NCBI RefSeq assembly: GCF_963576615.1
Contig: NC_088714.1
Location: forward strand, 64,674,667 to 64,738,666
Direction: 5' to 3'
DNA length: 64,000 bases
Source of the DNA: Watersipora subatra
Lineage: Eukaryota > Bryozoa > Gymnolaemata > Cheilostomatida > Watersiporidae
Shown here: one piece after another, positions 22,313 to 33,300 of the stretch
Numbering within the stretch: position 1 is the first letter of the stretch
Layout of the letters: every line of letters starts with the position of its first letter
Translations under genes and position numbers: made by a program
The notes under the pieces: model-generated
What the model saw: only the letters and a program-made list of their open reading frames with translations
Database searches by the model: none
Told to the model about the DNA's origin: nothing

Positions 22313-22524
22313 ACCCGCTAAAAAGCGGCATCTAAAACCAGCGGCACTGTTACAGCGCCCGCGGCGCCCTCGGGTGGCTGACCACCTCCGCCATCGGTAG
22401 ATGGCTCAGATTTTTGGCTGCTCCCGGGCACGCTCATGGCCCGCTCATGCTCACCTCAGCCCAGCTGAGTGGCACCACCTAACAACAAGGCAAAGTAAAT
22501 ACAAATATATAAGCCGAAATAGCT

Positions 22525-22847
22525 TGTAAGTTACTAAGTAAAATAACGCAGTACCAGACTGCCAGCCGTGACACTCCAAAACCTCCCCTTCCGTCACCCT
22601 TACTCTACCTGCACGTTTTACCAGAAAACACCGTAGTGCCAGACTACACCAGTAGGGTTACTCACGAGTCACCAAGACTCAGAAAGACTCTTAACAATCC
22701 TTTCTCGCTACGACAGCACAGAGTCACAAGCTACGCGAACGGAGCTTGGATTCCCAATGACAACATGGCCGTTTTTACTCGTCCGGTGGCGCATGCCCAT
22801 GAACCCTTCCGAGCTATCGGCGGGCACCACGTGACTACTAACTCACA
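22525..22847 (-). repeat. Young gypsy-like 5' LTR
   Basis: 323 bp, the partner of 17814-18136. It is followed on the plus side by the AAAAG target duplication at 22848-22852. Confidence 0.95.
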
Positions 22848-23050
22848 AAAAGTATTCACTTATTTTGCGGATGACAGATTGTTCATTTTGAAAAAGGTGA
22901 TTAAAAAATGCTACTACAATAGGCAGTGTTTTTCATATTGATTAAAATTATCTTATGCAGTCTAGCTTTCAAAACCGAGATTTCTTTAAATACCTCTATT
23001 TTAATAGACTTGGAGAGCTTATTGTGTTTAGTTTAAGAGACTTTTGGATA
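22848..23050 (-). mobile_element. Old Ty3/gypsy fossil, part 4
   Basis: Resumes after the target duplication and aligns with about 53665-53880 (shared ttttgaaaaaggtgattaa and aatgct). It is non-coding. Confidence 0.6.
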
Positions 23051-23080
23051 TTTTAAGAGTAGAAAAAATGTTTTGCAAAA

Positions 23081-23557
23081 AAGAGTGTAGGAAAGAGAGA
23101 AAAGAAGAGAGAATGCAAGAGAAAGAAGAGAGAAGAAGAGAGAATGAAAGAGAGAGAAAAGTAGAGCGCGGAAAGAGAAAAGGAGTGAGCTTGAGAGAGA
23201 AAAGGAGTGAGCTCGAGAGAAAAAAGGAGTGAGCTTGAGAGAGAAAAGAAGTGCGCTTGAGAGAGAAAAGGAGTGAGCTTGAGAGAGAAAATGAGTGAGC
23301 TCGAGAGAGAAAAACAAAGAGAAAAGAAAGAAAAAGAAAAACAGAGAAAAAGAGAGAGAATGAAAAGGAGGAAGAAAATGTGAAAGAAAAGGAGTGAGAG
23401 GAGAAAAGAATGAAGATTTAGAAAAATAAAAAGAAACATGAAGGAAAAAAGATAAAAAGGAAGAGAAAGAGAAAGAGAGAGGTAAGGAGAGGGAAGAATA
23501 GAGGCGGGGAAAAAGGAAAAGATAAAAAGCGAGAGAAAAGAAGACAGAGAAATAAGG
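23081..23557. repeat. Polypurine (GA-rich) tract with a ~22-bp minisatellite
   Basis: About 480 bp where the plus strand is almost entirely A and G. It includes about six tandem copies of a 22-23-bp unit (aaaaggagtgagcttgagag) at 23178-23310. The homologous tract at 53885-54095 is shorter and lacks the minisatellite. Such tracts can form triplex DNA. Apparent Ser/Leu-rich reading frames on the minus strand are low-complexity artefacts. Confidence 0.9.
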
Positions 23558-24186
23558 TGGGTTCTGCTCAAAACGTATGTTATAAAACTTGAGATAGCAG
23601 ATAAATGTAGGTCATGAGACTAGATTTTCTGAGATAAATGTAGGTCATAAAGGATAATTTGGGTCACAAGACAGACCATGTAAGATAAATACCTTTTTCC
23701 TTGATCGTTGAGAATAGTATACTATTCCAAGTAGCTAAGTTACCTTTTGTCATGTAATAGAAATGACTAATTCATGGAACTAATATAAAAACTATGTATT
23801 TGCTGCACAGAAATTCACAAGCACACTTTAAGAAAAGGCTTAAAAATGTATAAAATAAATAGAAGCTTTGAAAGTTGCACTACTTTGTTCCCCAATGTCG
23901 AAGGCAATCAGCAAGAACCAAAAAATTAACTCTAACAGTAATAAGTTTGTGAGTTATACAAAAACTACAATTAAAATGTTCTAACCATTTAATAGCAACC
24001 AATTTCATGAGTTAAAATTGTTTGAAACTTGGGTATAACAATAGATTTGGTAGAAATATTTTTAGTAGTGAGAGATTGACAGCAAATGTAAAACTGTTTA
24101 TGTAAAATACTTGAGGACAAAAAGTGTGATTGTCTGAAAAGAAAACATCTTAATAGTATATTATAAGTCAGAAAAACTAAAAATAA
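23558..24186. other. 3' flank of the main gene
   Basis: AT-rich, non-coding, and homologous to 54100-54799 of the right copy. I did not find a convincing AATAAA close to the stop codon. Confidence 0.5.
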
Positions 24187-24353
24187 TTATGACTCATAAT
24201 ATGCACTGTTATCAGCTCCTCTTTTTGAGATTTTTTCTTGCTTTCTCCGGCTGCAAACACTCCCAATAATAATACCTATGATAATAATAAGAACGATGCC
24301 TCCAAGAACTCCACCCATAAGTGCCCACATCCAGATTCCGCAAAACTCTCCAT
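24187..24353 (-). CDS. Exon 20: transmembrane helix and cytoplasmic tail
   Basis: 167 nt. A Gly/Ile-rich helix ([20 protein letters not shown]) is followed by a basic stop-transfer stretch CSRRKQEK and a short tail ending NSAYYES before TAA. The right copy (54800-54966) has the same length and an intact frame. The left copy (6576-6682) is cut short by TGA. Confidence 0.88.
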
Positions 24354-27300
24354 CTACAATTATTAGCAGGCATGTGAGACCACTTAATGTGTAGAACAAA
24401 GCTGCTGAAATTATGTAAAGGAGTTAGCTGGCCACTACTCAGGCACGATCTAGAGTGCAAAAATTGCTGCATGAAATGCAAAAGAAGGTAAAATGATTTC
24501 GTTCGTTTTATTCAAAGGAAGTCCCAGTGTAAGGAAGTGGTGTGCCAGGATGCGAAGGAAGTGGTGTAGCCACGATTATTCTGCTCTCGTAGCAAGAGCG
24601 CTCCTATATATATGTAATTGCCCCCGTACTGTATAATGGAATCAATGGAAAATCAATGCAAAAAATATAATTAATGTGATCACTAATATTTTGGCTTAGT
24701 TTTGGCCAAACTATAAGCGTTAAAAAGTATTAGCGATATAAACGCATAATAAAGACTGAAATAATATACAAAAAGTAATGCAAAATATATAAAAACAATA
24801 CATGAACTTAGACTAAATTACTTTTCAGAGAATTTTCAGCAATAATCTCATATGCGTTCCCATATTTTCCCTTTTTTTCAAAATAAGCTCTCGACCAATA
24901 AATATGTGAGTGTTCAAATTATGATTGTCAGAACTTGTGTGTTCCAGTTTTTGTGTAGAAGCTTCAGTTGGATATAATTGAGAAGGTTACAGCTCAGGAA
25001 GCTAGTAGACTTTCTACTATTATGAGTGGTAATTGTAAACCAAGTGTTCACAACTCAACTTTAAATGTGAAGCTGCTCAGTTTTAAATCTGACCTTCAGA
25101 AATTATCTACTGCACCGTATAAGACTATCAACTTAAGCTGGTTTTTATACTTTTTAGTATTTATATTACTTGTAAACTATTAAAGAGTAGCCTTATAACT
25201 GGTATAATGAAAAATATTACCTTTACACAAACAAAGGGGTTCTGATTCAGGTTGGACTTCACATCTCTCTACCTCTCTGCAGTGATCAGCAGGGCAAGGC
25301 TTAGCACAAACCCGACCTAACTCATCTCTGTTTTCTGATAGGTCGACTTGATAATCTGCAGCAGAAAAAACCTACCTATTGTTCAACAAAGCATCTGCTG
25401 AAGTTTATGGAAATTTAAATATTACTTAGCGTAAGCTGTCAGTTCATCAGAGTCGCATACAAAAACAAGTGTGCAGCTATAGTAACATTTAATGGAAACG
25501 AACTCTCATGATAACAGCGTAACAGTATAAATATTTGACTATTGTTGTATTATGAGTACAAGTATTTGCAAAGATTTGTTTGTTTTGTTATATGTGCCTT
25601 CTGAAGTTTTACTGCATTTATTATGTTAGTAAGGGGTATGAAAACTTAGAGATAAAGACACAAGGAAAAAGAAACACTGGTAACCAGAACAACTTCTATC
25701 TGCTAAGTGCAATACAGAGAAGTTTCAGTTAGGCATTTTTACACTTCATTGAACCGTCAAAGACCTTGAGACACTATCAAGCATTGACCACTATGGCAAC
25801 ATGTTTAAAACTGGCACACAAAGATGCTATAATAACCACTAAATTGTTAGTAGATATTATTAAAGTGACTAGCACAATCTAGTTTTGATGACATATTGTG
25901 CATCATCAAGGATGAGCAAGCTCTATTTAAATTTAATATACATGTAGCTCAAATTTGGTTAGGTGGAATCATGTTGTTAAATATAAGATAAGCTTTCAAC
26001 ATAACCTTAGTTTTGAATACATGCACACACCTTGTTTACAAGTGCAAAAGTAAGATCCATCTGTATTGGTACAAATAGAGTTGATACTGCAGTTATTGAG
26101 AGTCGGGTCCTCACATTCATTGATGTCAGTAACTGTGGGCATTTCTCTCACAACTGAAACATGAAATAGATCCTGAATTACTTGTACTAGCAACTGAAAC
26201 TATTTTGAGGTACTTCATATGAGGTTCAAGTTTCTCACTATCAATTGAAGAGCCCATTAACAAAACTCTGATTTGAAACTCAATTAAAAGTAGGTCTCTT
26301 CATAAAACATTCAGAAAGCGATGATTGGTTTGTTGCATCTTGTTAACAAAGTATAAAATGTAATAGTGATGTCTTTGCTTAACATGTTTTGGTTTGAGCT
26401 TAACATTTAGTTTTTCAAGTTTTCAAAACAGTCACTTAGATAAATTATCAAGAAAAATGAAAGATGCAAACTGTTTCAAATCTCCGACAGGTACTCACTA
26501 ATTTCAGGATCATTGACTATGCTAGCAATATCTGCCCGTAAATCTGCTGAGCTCGAAGGACCAGCAGATTCTGAATCTTCTCCATTTCTCTGCTCGACTT
26601 CTAACTCGACATCGGCTATAATACTTCCACATCTGGTCATCATCGAGAGACATGTTGTCTTGTTTACGTGCCTTTGTATTGCCTCACATACTGCTGCCTG
26701 TTATACAAATCAGAGCTTATTAGCAAGACCACATCTGGTCATCATCGAGAGACATGTTGTCTTGTTTACATGCCTTTGTATTGCCTCACATACTGCTGCC
26801 TGTTATACAAATCAAAGCTTATTAGCAAGATGCTAAGTCGTAAACTTATTTCTATTCAAACTACACAGCAAGTCTTTTATAAGATAATACGTTGTCTGTC
26901 ATAAACTACAAACTTGAAACGTCGATATTGCACCTTAGTTTGTATTCAGCTTGGTAACGATTTAAGTTCCTAAGAAGCAAAAATACATAAACACACACGA
27001 TGACCCTCGAATATACATGTGGCACAATTACATGAGCAGTTAGTTGGTCAGTTTCTAAAAGGTCAAAAAGTTTATTACATAATTTTTCATTTGTCTACAA
27101 TCAATTTTCCAATTGCTGTAAAATACTAAAAAAACTTACTGAGAAACTTTGGAATGTTTCTGTGATTGGAACTTGCAGATCAGGATCCTCACAGGAAAAA
27201 TTCATAGACTGAAATCCAAGGATGCGCATTGACAAATCGAAACGCAGCTTGCGCAATCCACTAATTTCGGTTTTTGTTGTGGTTGTAGTTGTGGATATTT

Positions 27301-30300
27301 CTGTACTCAAATCAGAAGTGGCAACTAAGAGAGTGGATAATCTGATTGTAGTTTTAGAGGTCATCACAGGTTTTAGCGTTGTAGGTTTTGTCGTAGGTTT
27401 TAGAGTTAATATTTTTGTGGTTGGTTTAGGAGTTGATGTCGCCATCGGTTTTAGTGTTGATGTTTTTGTTGTAGATTCTAGGGTTGATGTTTTTGTTGTA
27501 GGTCTTAGAGTTGTGTTTTCTGTGATTGGCTTTGGAGTTGATGTCGCTGTTTTTTGTGTTGATGTTTTTGTCGTAAGCTTTGGGGTTGATGTTTTTTTCG
27601 TAGGTTTTAGAGTTGTTGTCTTTGTGGTTGGTTTTGGAGTTGATGTCGTTGTTTTTTGTGTTGATGTTTTTATCGTAGGCCCTGGAGTTGATGTTTTTGT
27701 TGTAGGTTTCAGAGTTGTTGTTTTTGTGGTTGGTTTTGGAGTTGATGTCGTTGTTTTTTGTGTTGATGTTTTTATCGTAGGCTCTGGAGTTGATGTTTTT
27801 GTTGTAGGTTTCAGAGTTGTTGTTTTTGTGGTTGGTTTTGGAGTTGATGTCGTTGTTTTTTGTGTTGATGTTTTTATCGTAGGCTCTGGGGTTGATGTTT
27901 TTATCGTAGGCTCTGGGGTTGATGTTTTTGTTGTTGGTTTTGGAGTTGTTGTCTTTGTGGTTGGTTTTGGAGTTGTTGTCTTTGTGGTAGGTTTTGGAGT
28001 TGATGTTTTGGTTGTGGGCTTTGGAGTAGAAGTTTTAATTGTAGATGTTGGAGCTATTGTTTTGCTTGTAGGCATTGGCGTTAAGCTGGTAGTTGGCTGA
28101 TTTGGTGTTGTAGCTACAAAAACAGAAATTTTACAAACCATTTGATACAATGAAACTATCAATTGAAAATGGGTTTTTCCAAAGTGATAATGGAAAAAGA
28201 AAGAGTACTGTCGGTTGAGAATTGCAATATTAGCAGTCAAATTGTATTGCAGTGCAATAGGAAAACTGCAATGGTAGTTGCAATGGTAGCTGTAATGTAC
28301 TGGGTGTTATTATGTACAACAAACAGCAATAATGAAAGGAAAAGATGATATGTTTATATCTCCCTCTTGCAATAAGAGAAATGCAATGTTAGAAGTAAAA
28401 TGTCAAGCTGCTGTGTAATATACACAGGCCTGGGAGGGGGCTGTATATCATTGGTGATAGCAACCAATATCAAGAAGTTGTGATATTTATCTAAATTTCT
28501 GTATTTATAACAAAAAAATTATGCTGAATTTAAAAATCTAAACAGATTTTCGCTGGTTGTCATAGAAATAGATGTATATCTATAAAAAATTGTAGGTCTA
28601 TTACTTAATTTTGCAGATATTAAAAACGGCTTAGCAGTACCACGATATTGGGCAGAGCCGCAGTATCATCAACAAAATCTTTAGAAAAATAATAACAGTA
28701 ACATAGTGCACACCATCGGTCACTATATACTTCGATCTTGTAAATTCGAATGAATATTATTATAATTAAATCTTATAATAATTCTATAAAACCGAATAAT
28801 TATTCTTATGATTAGATATTGTAATAATCTTATAAGAATCGTTACAAAAATATAATCACCATTTCCTTTACTTTCACTGCTTTGGACATCAGTTGGAATA
28901 CCAAAGTACTCATTATAGGTTTCCAAAATGTCAGAGTCCGGTAGAATTGGCAAAAAAGAAATGATTACTTTTCAGTACTTCTACGTTAATTACAGAAACC
29001 TTCGGCAGTTGGACAATGCCATTGACTTGTGAAATGTGCACGTTTTTCTCGTGAAATGCGCATGACTTAACGGTTCTACTCTCTGTCACACGACCTTATC
29101 GACGTTTTGTTTGCTGGTCCTAATTTTGATTAAAAACCGCTATTCAAGTTGAAATGGCGGTTTTAGGCTAAATTGATCTGTCTAGTTATGTATAATCCGA
29201 TCATATGGGTAAGTTTTAAGATATTGCAGTGACTTTTCAAAAACTTGGTAACATATTTAAATAGGTTTATGTGTGTTTTGTATCATTATTATACGTAAAC
29301 GACTCTAAACAAAATGGTTAAACCTTTTGATTGGATTTCGGTACAAGGGTTTGGTAACGGCCGTTAACGGATAATTTTTCGGGAGTTGTGTGGGCATATG
29401 CATTTATCATAAAGCTCCCAAACATTTTCTTTGCTCGTGTTTGGTCATGGGATTATTAATTGAAAATAGGTTTTTTCAAAGTTTCAGATCATCATAAAAT
29501 TTTTATGCCATGAATTAATTTTCTACTGTTGATGTTATAAATGTGCCCTAGTGTCTTTAGGCTGTAGTAGTTAGAATAATTGAAATAACAATAATGATAT
29601 TGATGACAGTAGATGACAGTATAATAAAACAAGATAAATAGATGTAATGTGTTAGTGATAACATAAAATCAATAACATGTTAGTTATTGCCTCAACAGTT
29701 GTCAAAGATGGTAAGATATAAATGTAAATAATAAAATAAGCAACAAATAAAATTTGGTATACTTTCTGAGGTAACTTTATCATAACTCAATACAAATAGG
29801 TTGATTCAGACACAAGTTTAGAGTGCTCAGGATCAGCATTCCAATATAAGGGTTCAAGGCTCAAAGATTTGAATTTCAGGACAATTACAGGCAGACCTTA
29901 AAAAGCTCAAGTTAAAGGGAAAAGAACAAGCCATGAAAGTGTGTTAAAAGAACAACCAAATAAGTGATACAAGAGAAAAGTGAGCAATCCAAAATAAGAA
30001 ATCAAATAAGTCCACTTAACCGGAATCTAGTTCAAAAAACTTTTGCAAAAGAGAAGTTAATGTAAGCAATAAGTACACTAGTAATCAGTAGAACCTGTGA
30101 ATAGAGAAAATATAGAAGAAACCTGAAACTAGATTGTACATAACAATACTCACTGTAGCAGAGTTGTCCTTCATCTGATTCATCAAAACAGTCTGGCTCA
30201 CCATCACAGATCCATACATCAGGCACACAAACAGAGGGAACCTGCTCAATAGCGTATTTGGACATTCTAAAAAAGACATACAGGAATCAAGTGAGGGAAA

Positions 30301-33300
30301 AAGAGCAATAATATCAAATCGGTTCCTTCTTTACTAATTCAAGCCATCTAATTTGTTCAAAAATTGTGTACTAAAATATAAATTTACGGTTATCAACACT
30401 TTTCATGCAAGTTCCATAAACAACGCTTACGAAACATTGCTTTGATGAGTTGGAATATTTAACCAATATTCTCAAAGAATAGTACTCTGTGGGGCCGAGT
30501 AAATTTTGCAACACAACCTTATATTGCATTACCAAATAAGACCCTTTTTTACTAATGACACATGAGGACAAGTTATTTTACATTGTGTGACATGAAGGTG
30601 CTTCTGATCTGACTATTCTGAGTATGCTTACCAAATACTACTAGTGTCACAACTTGTCAGCTTACCCATTTAAGCACTGTGTAAAGCCCTCTGGGCAGCT
30701 GAATTCTGGACAATCTAACTCATCACTTCCATCAAAACACTGTTCAATCTGGTCACATCTTTGACTCTCTCTGTAGCAGTAGAATAGTTGAGGTGTGCGT
30801 GACACCCCACCATCACATCTTGTCTCATTGCCATAACAATCTCGGACTAAAAGAAGATGTGGCTACCACTATTGACATCGAGATCACAGTAAATGCACTC
30901 TCCATACATTAATGTTTGCTGTCTGAAGTTGAAGGATACTCTGAACAATTTGAGTTACTAAAGAGCTTGTAATTCATGTACGCTATTATATATATGATAA
31001 ATTATTAAGGTACAAAAAGGAACTAACAACTCAATATAACTTATGGCAGAACTAACAACTCAATATAACACAAGACTGAACTAACAACTCAATATAACAT
31101 AAGTCTGAACTAACAACCCAATATGACACAAAACTGAACTAATAACCCAATTTAACACCTGACTTCAATGCTAGAAACTGGCTTGAGTAAAAATTTATAA
31201 CCTTATCTTGTTTATGTTTACCTTATTTTTAATTTATAACCTTATATTAAACATAATCAGTAGACAGTGCAATAAATACTCTACATAAGTGAAATGGAGG
31301 GTAAATATGAGTATATACAAGTTAGCTATGCATATTCAATTTATATATAGTCTGAGATTTTCTGAGTAAAACACATAAGCAGACTTGCGCCTCTCTGCTA
31401 AATCTTATCATAAGCCTCTCCCTTGCGTAAGACGAAAGTAAAAGGCAACTTTACTGATGGTGAGCTCAATATTTTAATAATTTACATGCTAAAAGCTCAC
31501 AAAGCACATAAAATATTTAAAAATTTACCTAGTTAGCTTAAAGTTGTGTAGCCTTTTAATGTTGACATTTAATATCAAACGCTCAAAGCAAGTGTGAGAA
31601 ATTTATTCACAATGTAATACTGTCATGTATGAAGCTTCACTTTGTAAAACTGTGAGTGCATGTCAGACTATCATGATATTCTACTGCTGTATTCAACATT
31701 CTGCAGTAGTATATCATGCAATAGCAGCTTGTTGTTATAAGCTTTACTGCATTTGTATAAAGCATGCCTTTACGTTTGTATTAGCTCAGTGTTGTGTAGT
31801 CTGTTTTCTTATGCTGGCATTTCAGATCAAAATGCTCTAAACTATGTTTAAAAATGTATTCATAGTGTAAATATAATTGAGGTTACTTTCAGTAAAACCA
31901 ATAATGCTAGGTAGTTATGTTATTTACTGTTGTGTTCAATATTCACTTGAAAACCACAATATTAAAAAGTTTTTTTTATCCGTTTTATTGTATTTAAGTA
32001 AACACACGTTTATTCATATGACAGATCTGAAACCCCTGTATAGGGAAAAAAGGTAAGATTATCATGAAACTTAGAACATCTTGTCAATGATGGCTGGTGA
32101 CTTCACTAATTAAACTGTTCGAGACTAGTTGCACTATGTGATATCACGCAATGCAAGACATGAAATCTTTAAGATGGTGCTGTAATTAAGATCATTACAA
32201 GCATTCACACACTGTCATTATATTTCACAAGTGTGAACTACATGTGTAACACAATATCACATACCATTGCAGTTCTGGTCTAAAGTTTGATAGACAGTAT
32301 CCTCTGGTACACACTCTCCTCTGTAGCACCATTGATTCTCACCACATTTAGTACCGTCTGCGGGGGCGATATACTGTGACCCACATTGTCCGGGCTGATT
32401 AGGTAGAGTGCAGTATAGGTTAAGGCACATTTCTATACCTCGTTCAGCGTAATATTCCTTAAAATAAGTATTTGAAAATTCCATTAAACAATAATATGGA
32501 AGTTTCATTAATGTACGTTTGTAAGCATTTACTTGTTCAGTTGTACGAAACAGTTTAGTGGTAAGGAATAATAGAAATAACTTGTATATTGTAAACAGGA
32601 CTGTAGATCTACCCAACTTTGCTTCACTTTCTAAATAGCATCAATGTTACTTGAGAACTAAGGCTAACCTGGGCCTTTATTTTATTACAAATAGAGCTGT
32701 CAGAAACCTTGAAAACTTTGGTTCATTACTAGTCAGAAAAAGGCATAGAAATATCAAGCATAATAATCAGGGGCATAAAATAGCTCGCGATGACACCCGC
32801 TAGTCCCTGTCATACTGCACTGAACATGTGGAGTCTTGTGTGAGGTCACATCTCTATAAGCAACGTAGAGGCTTACGTTAACTTTAAAACTGGAAAGTTG
32901 CCAAGTTGCAGTATATGTATAATTTTTGGATAGCTCTACCAAAAGAATTAGGTTGCTATGAACTCCATAACTTCTCTCCTATACATCTTATCATGACTAC
33001 TAGTGAAATACATACTTTGATTTTAACTTACTTCATAGCAAGCCTCAGTTCCTACAATCATGTAGCACTGATCATCTGCATCATAGATCTGTCCAGGGAG
33101 ATATTGTGCTATGCTCTCTGCGATGTCATTAGAATAATTTGGCATAGCAGTCATCTCTCCTAAGCACTCGACACTAAAGATATGCAAGGTTTTTTTAAAT
33201 GGGGACCATTATGGGTAAGGGACAGGGACGAGGGCACCCTTGAACCCATCAACATGTTTATATCGAAAGGCTATTGTTCTCTGTAAATAAATCAACTTAC

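Larger units (their letters stand above)
17814..22847 (-). mobile_element. Young Ty3/gypsy-like LTR retrotransposon, about 5.0 kb
   Basis: Identical-length 323-bp LTRs at 17814-18136 and 22525-22847 differ at about four positions (roughly 1.2 percent). TG...CA ends are flanked by a perfect 5-bp target duplication AAAAG (17809-17813 and 22848-22852). Gag and Pol are read on the minus strand in a -1 relationship. GC content is visibly higher than the surrounding DNA. The homologous unoccupied site is at about 53660 (agcaaaacattcat), so insertion followed the local duplication. One in-frame TGA breaks the end of Pol. No convincing primer-binding site complementary to a tRNA 3' end was found next to the 5' LTR. 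Confidence 0.95.

Noticed and set aside
22469-22524. Primer-binding site for the young gypsy element (ggtggtgccactcag on the minus strand)
   Set aside because: It lies tens of bases inside the LTR edge and does not clearly match a tRNA 3' end that I can name.
23033-23571. Ser/Leu/Phe-rich minus-strand frames
   Set aside because: Low-complexity translation of a polypurine tract; no start context or domain.
27222-28100. Plus-strand Val-rich open frame of about 290 codons
   Set aside because: Antisense shadow of exon 16 of the main gene.
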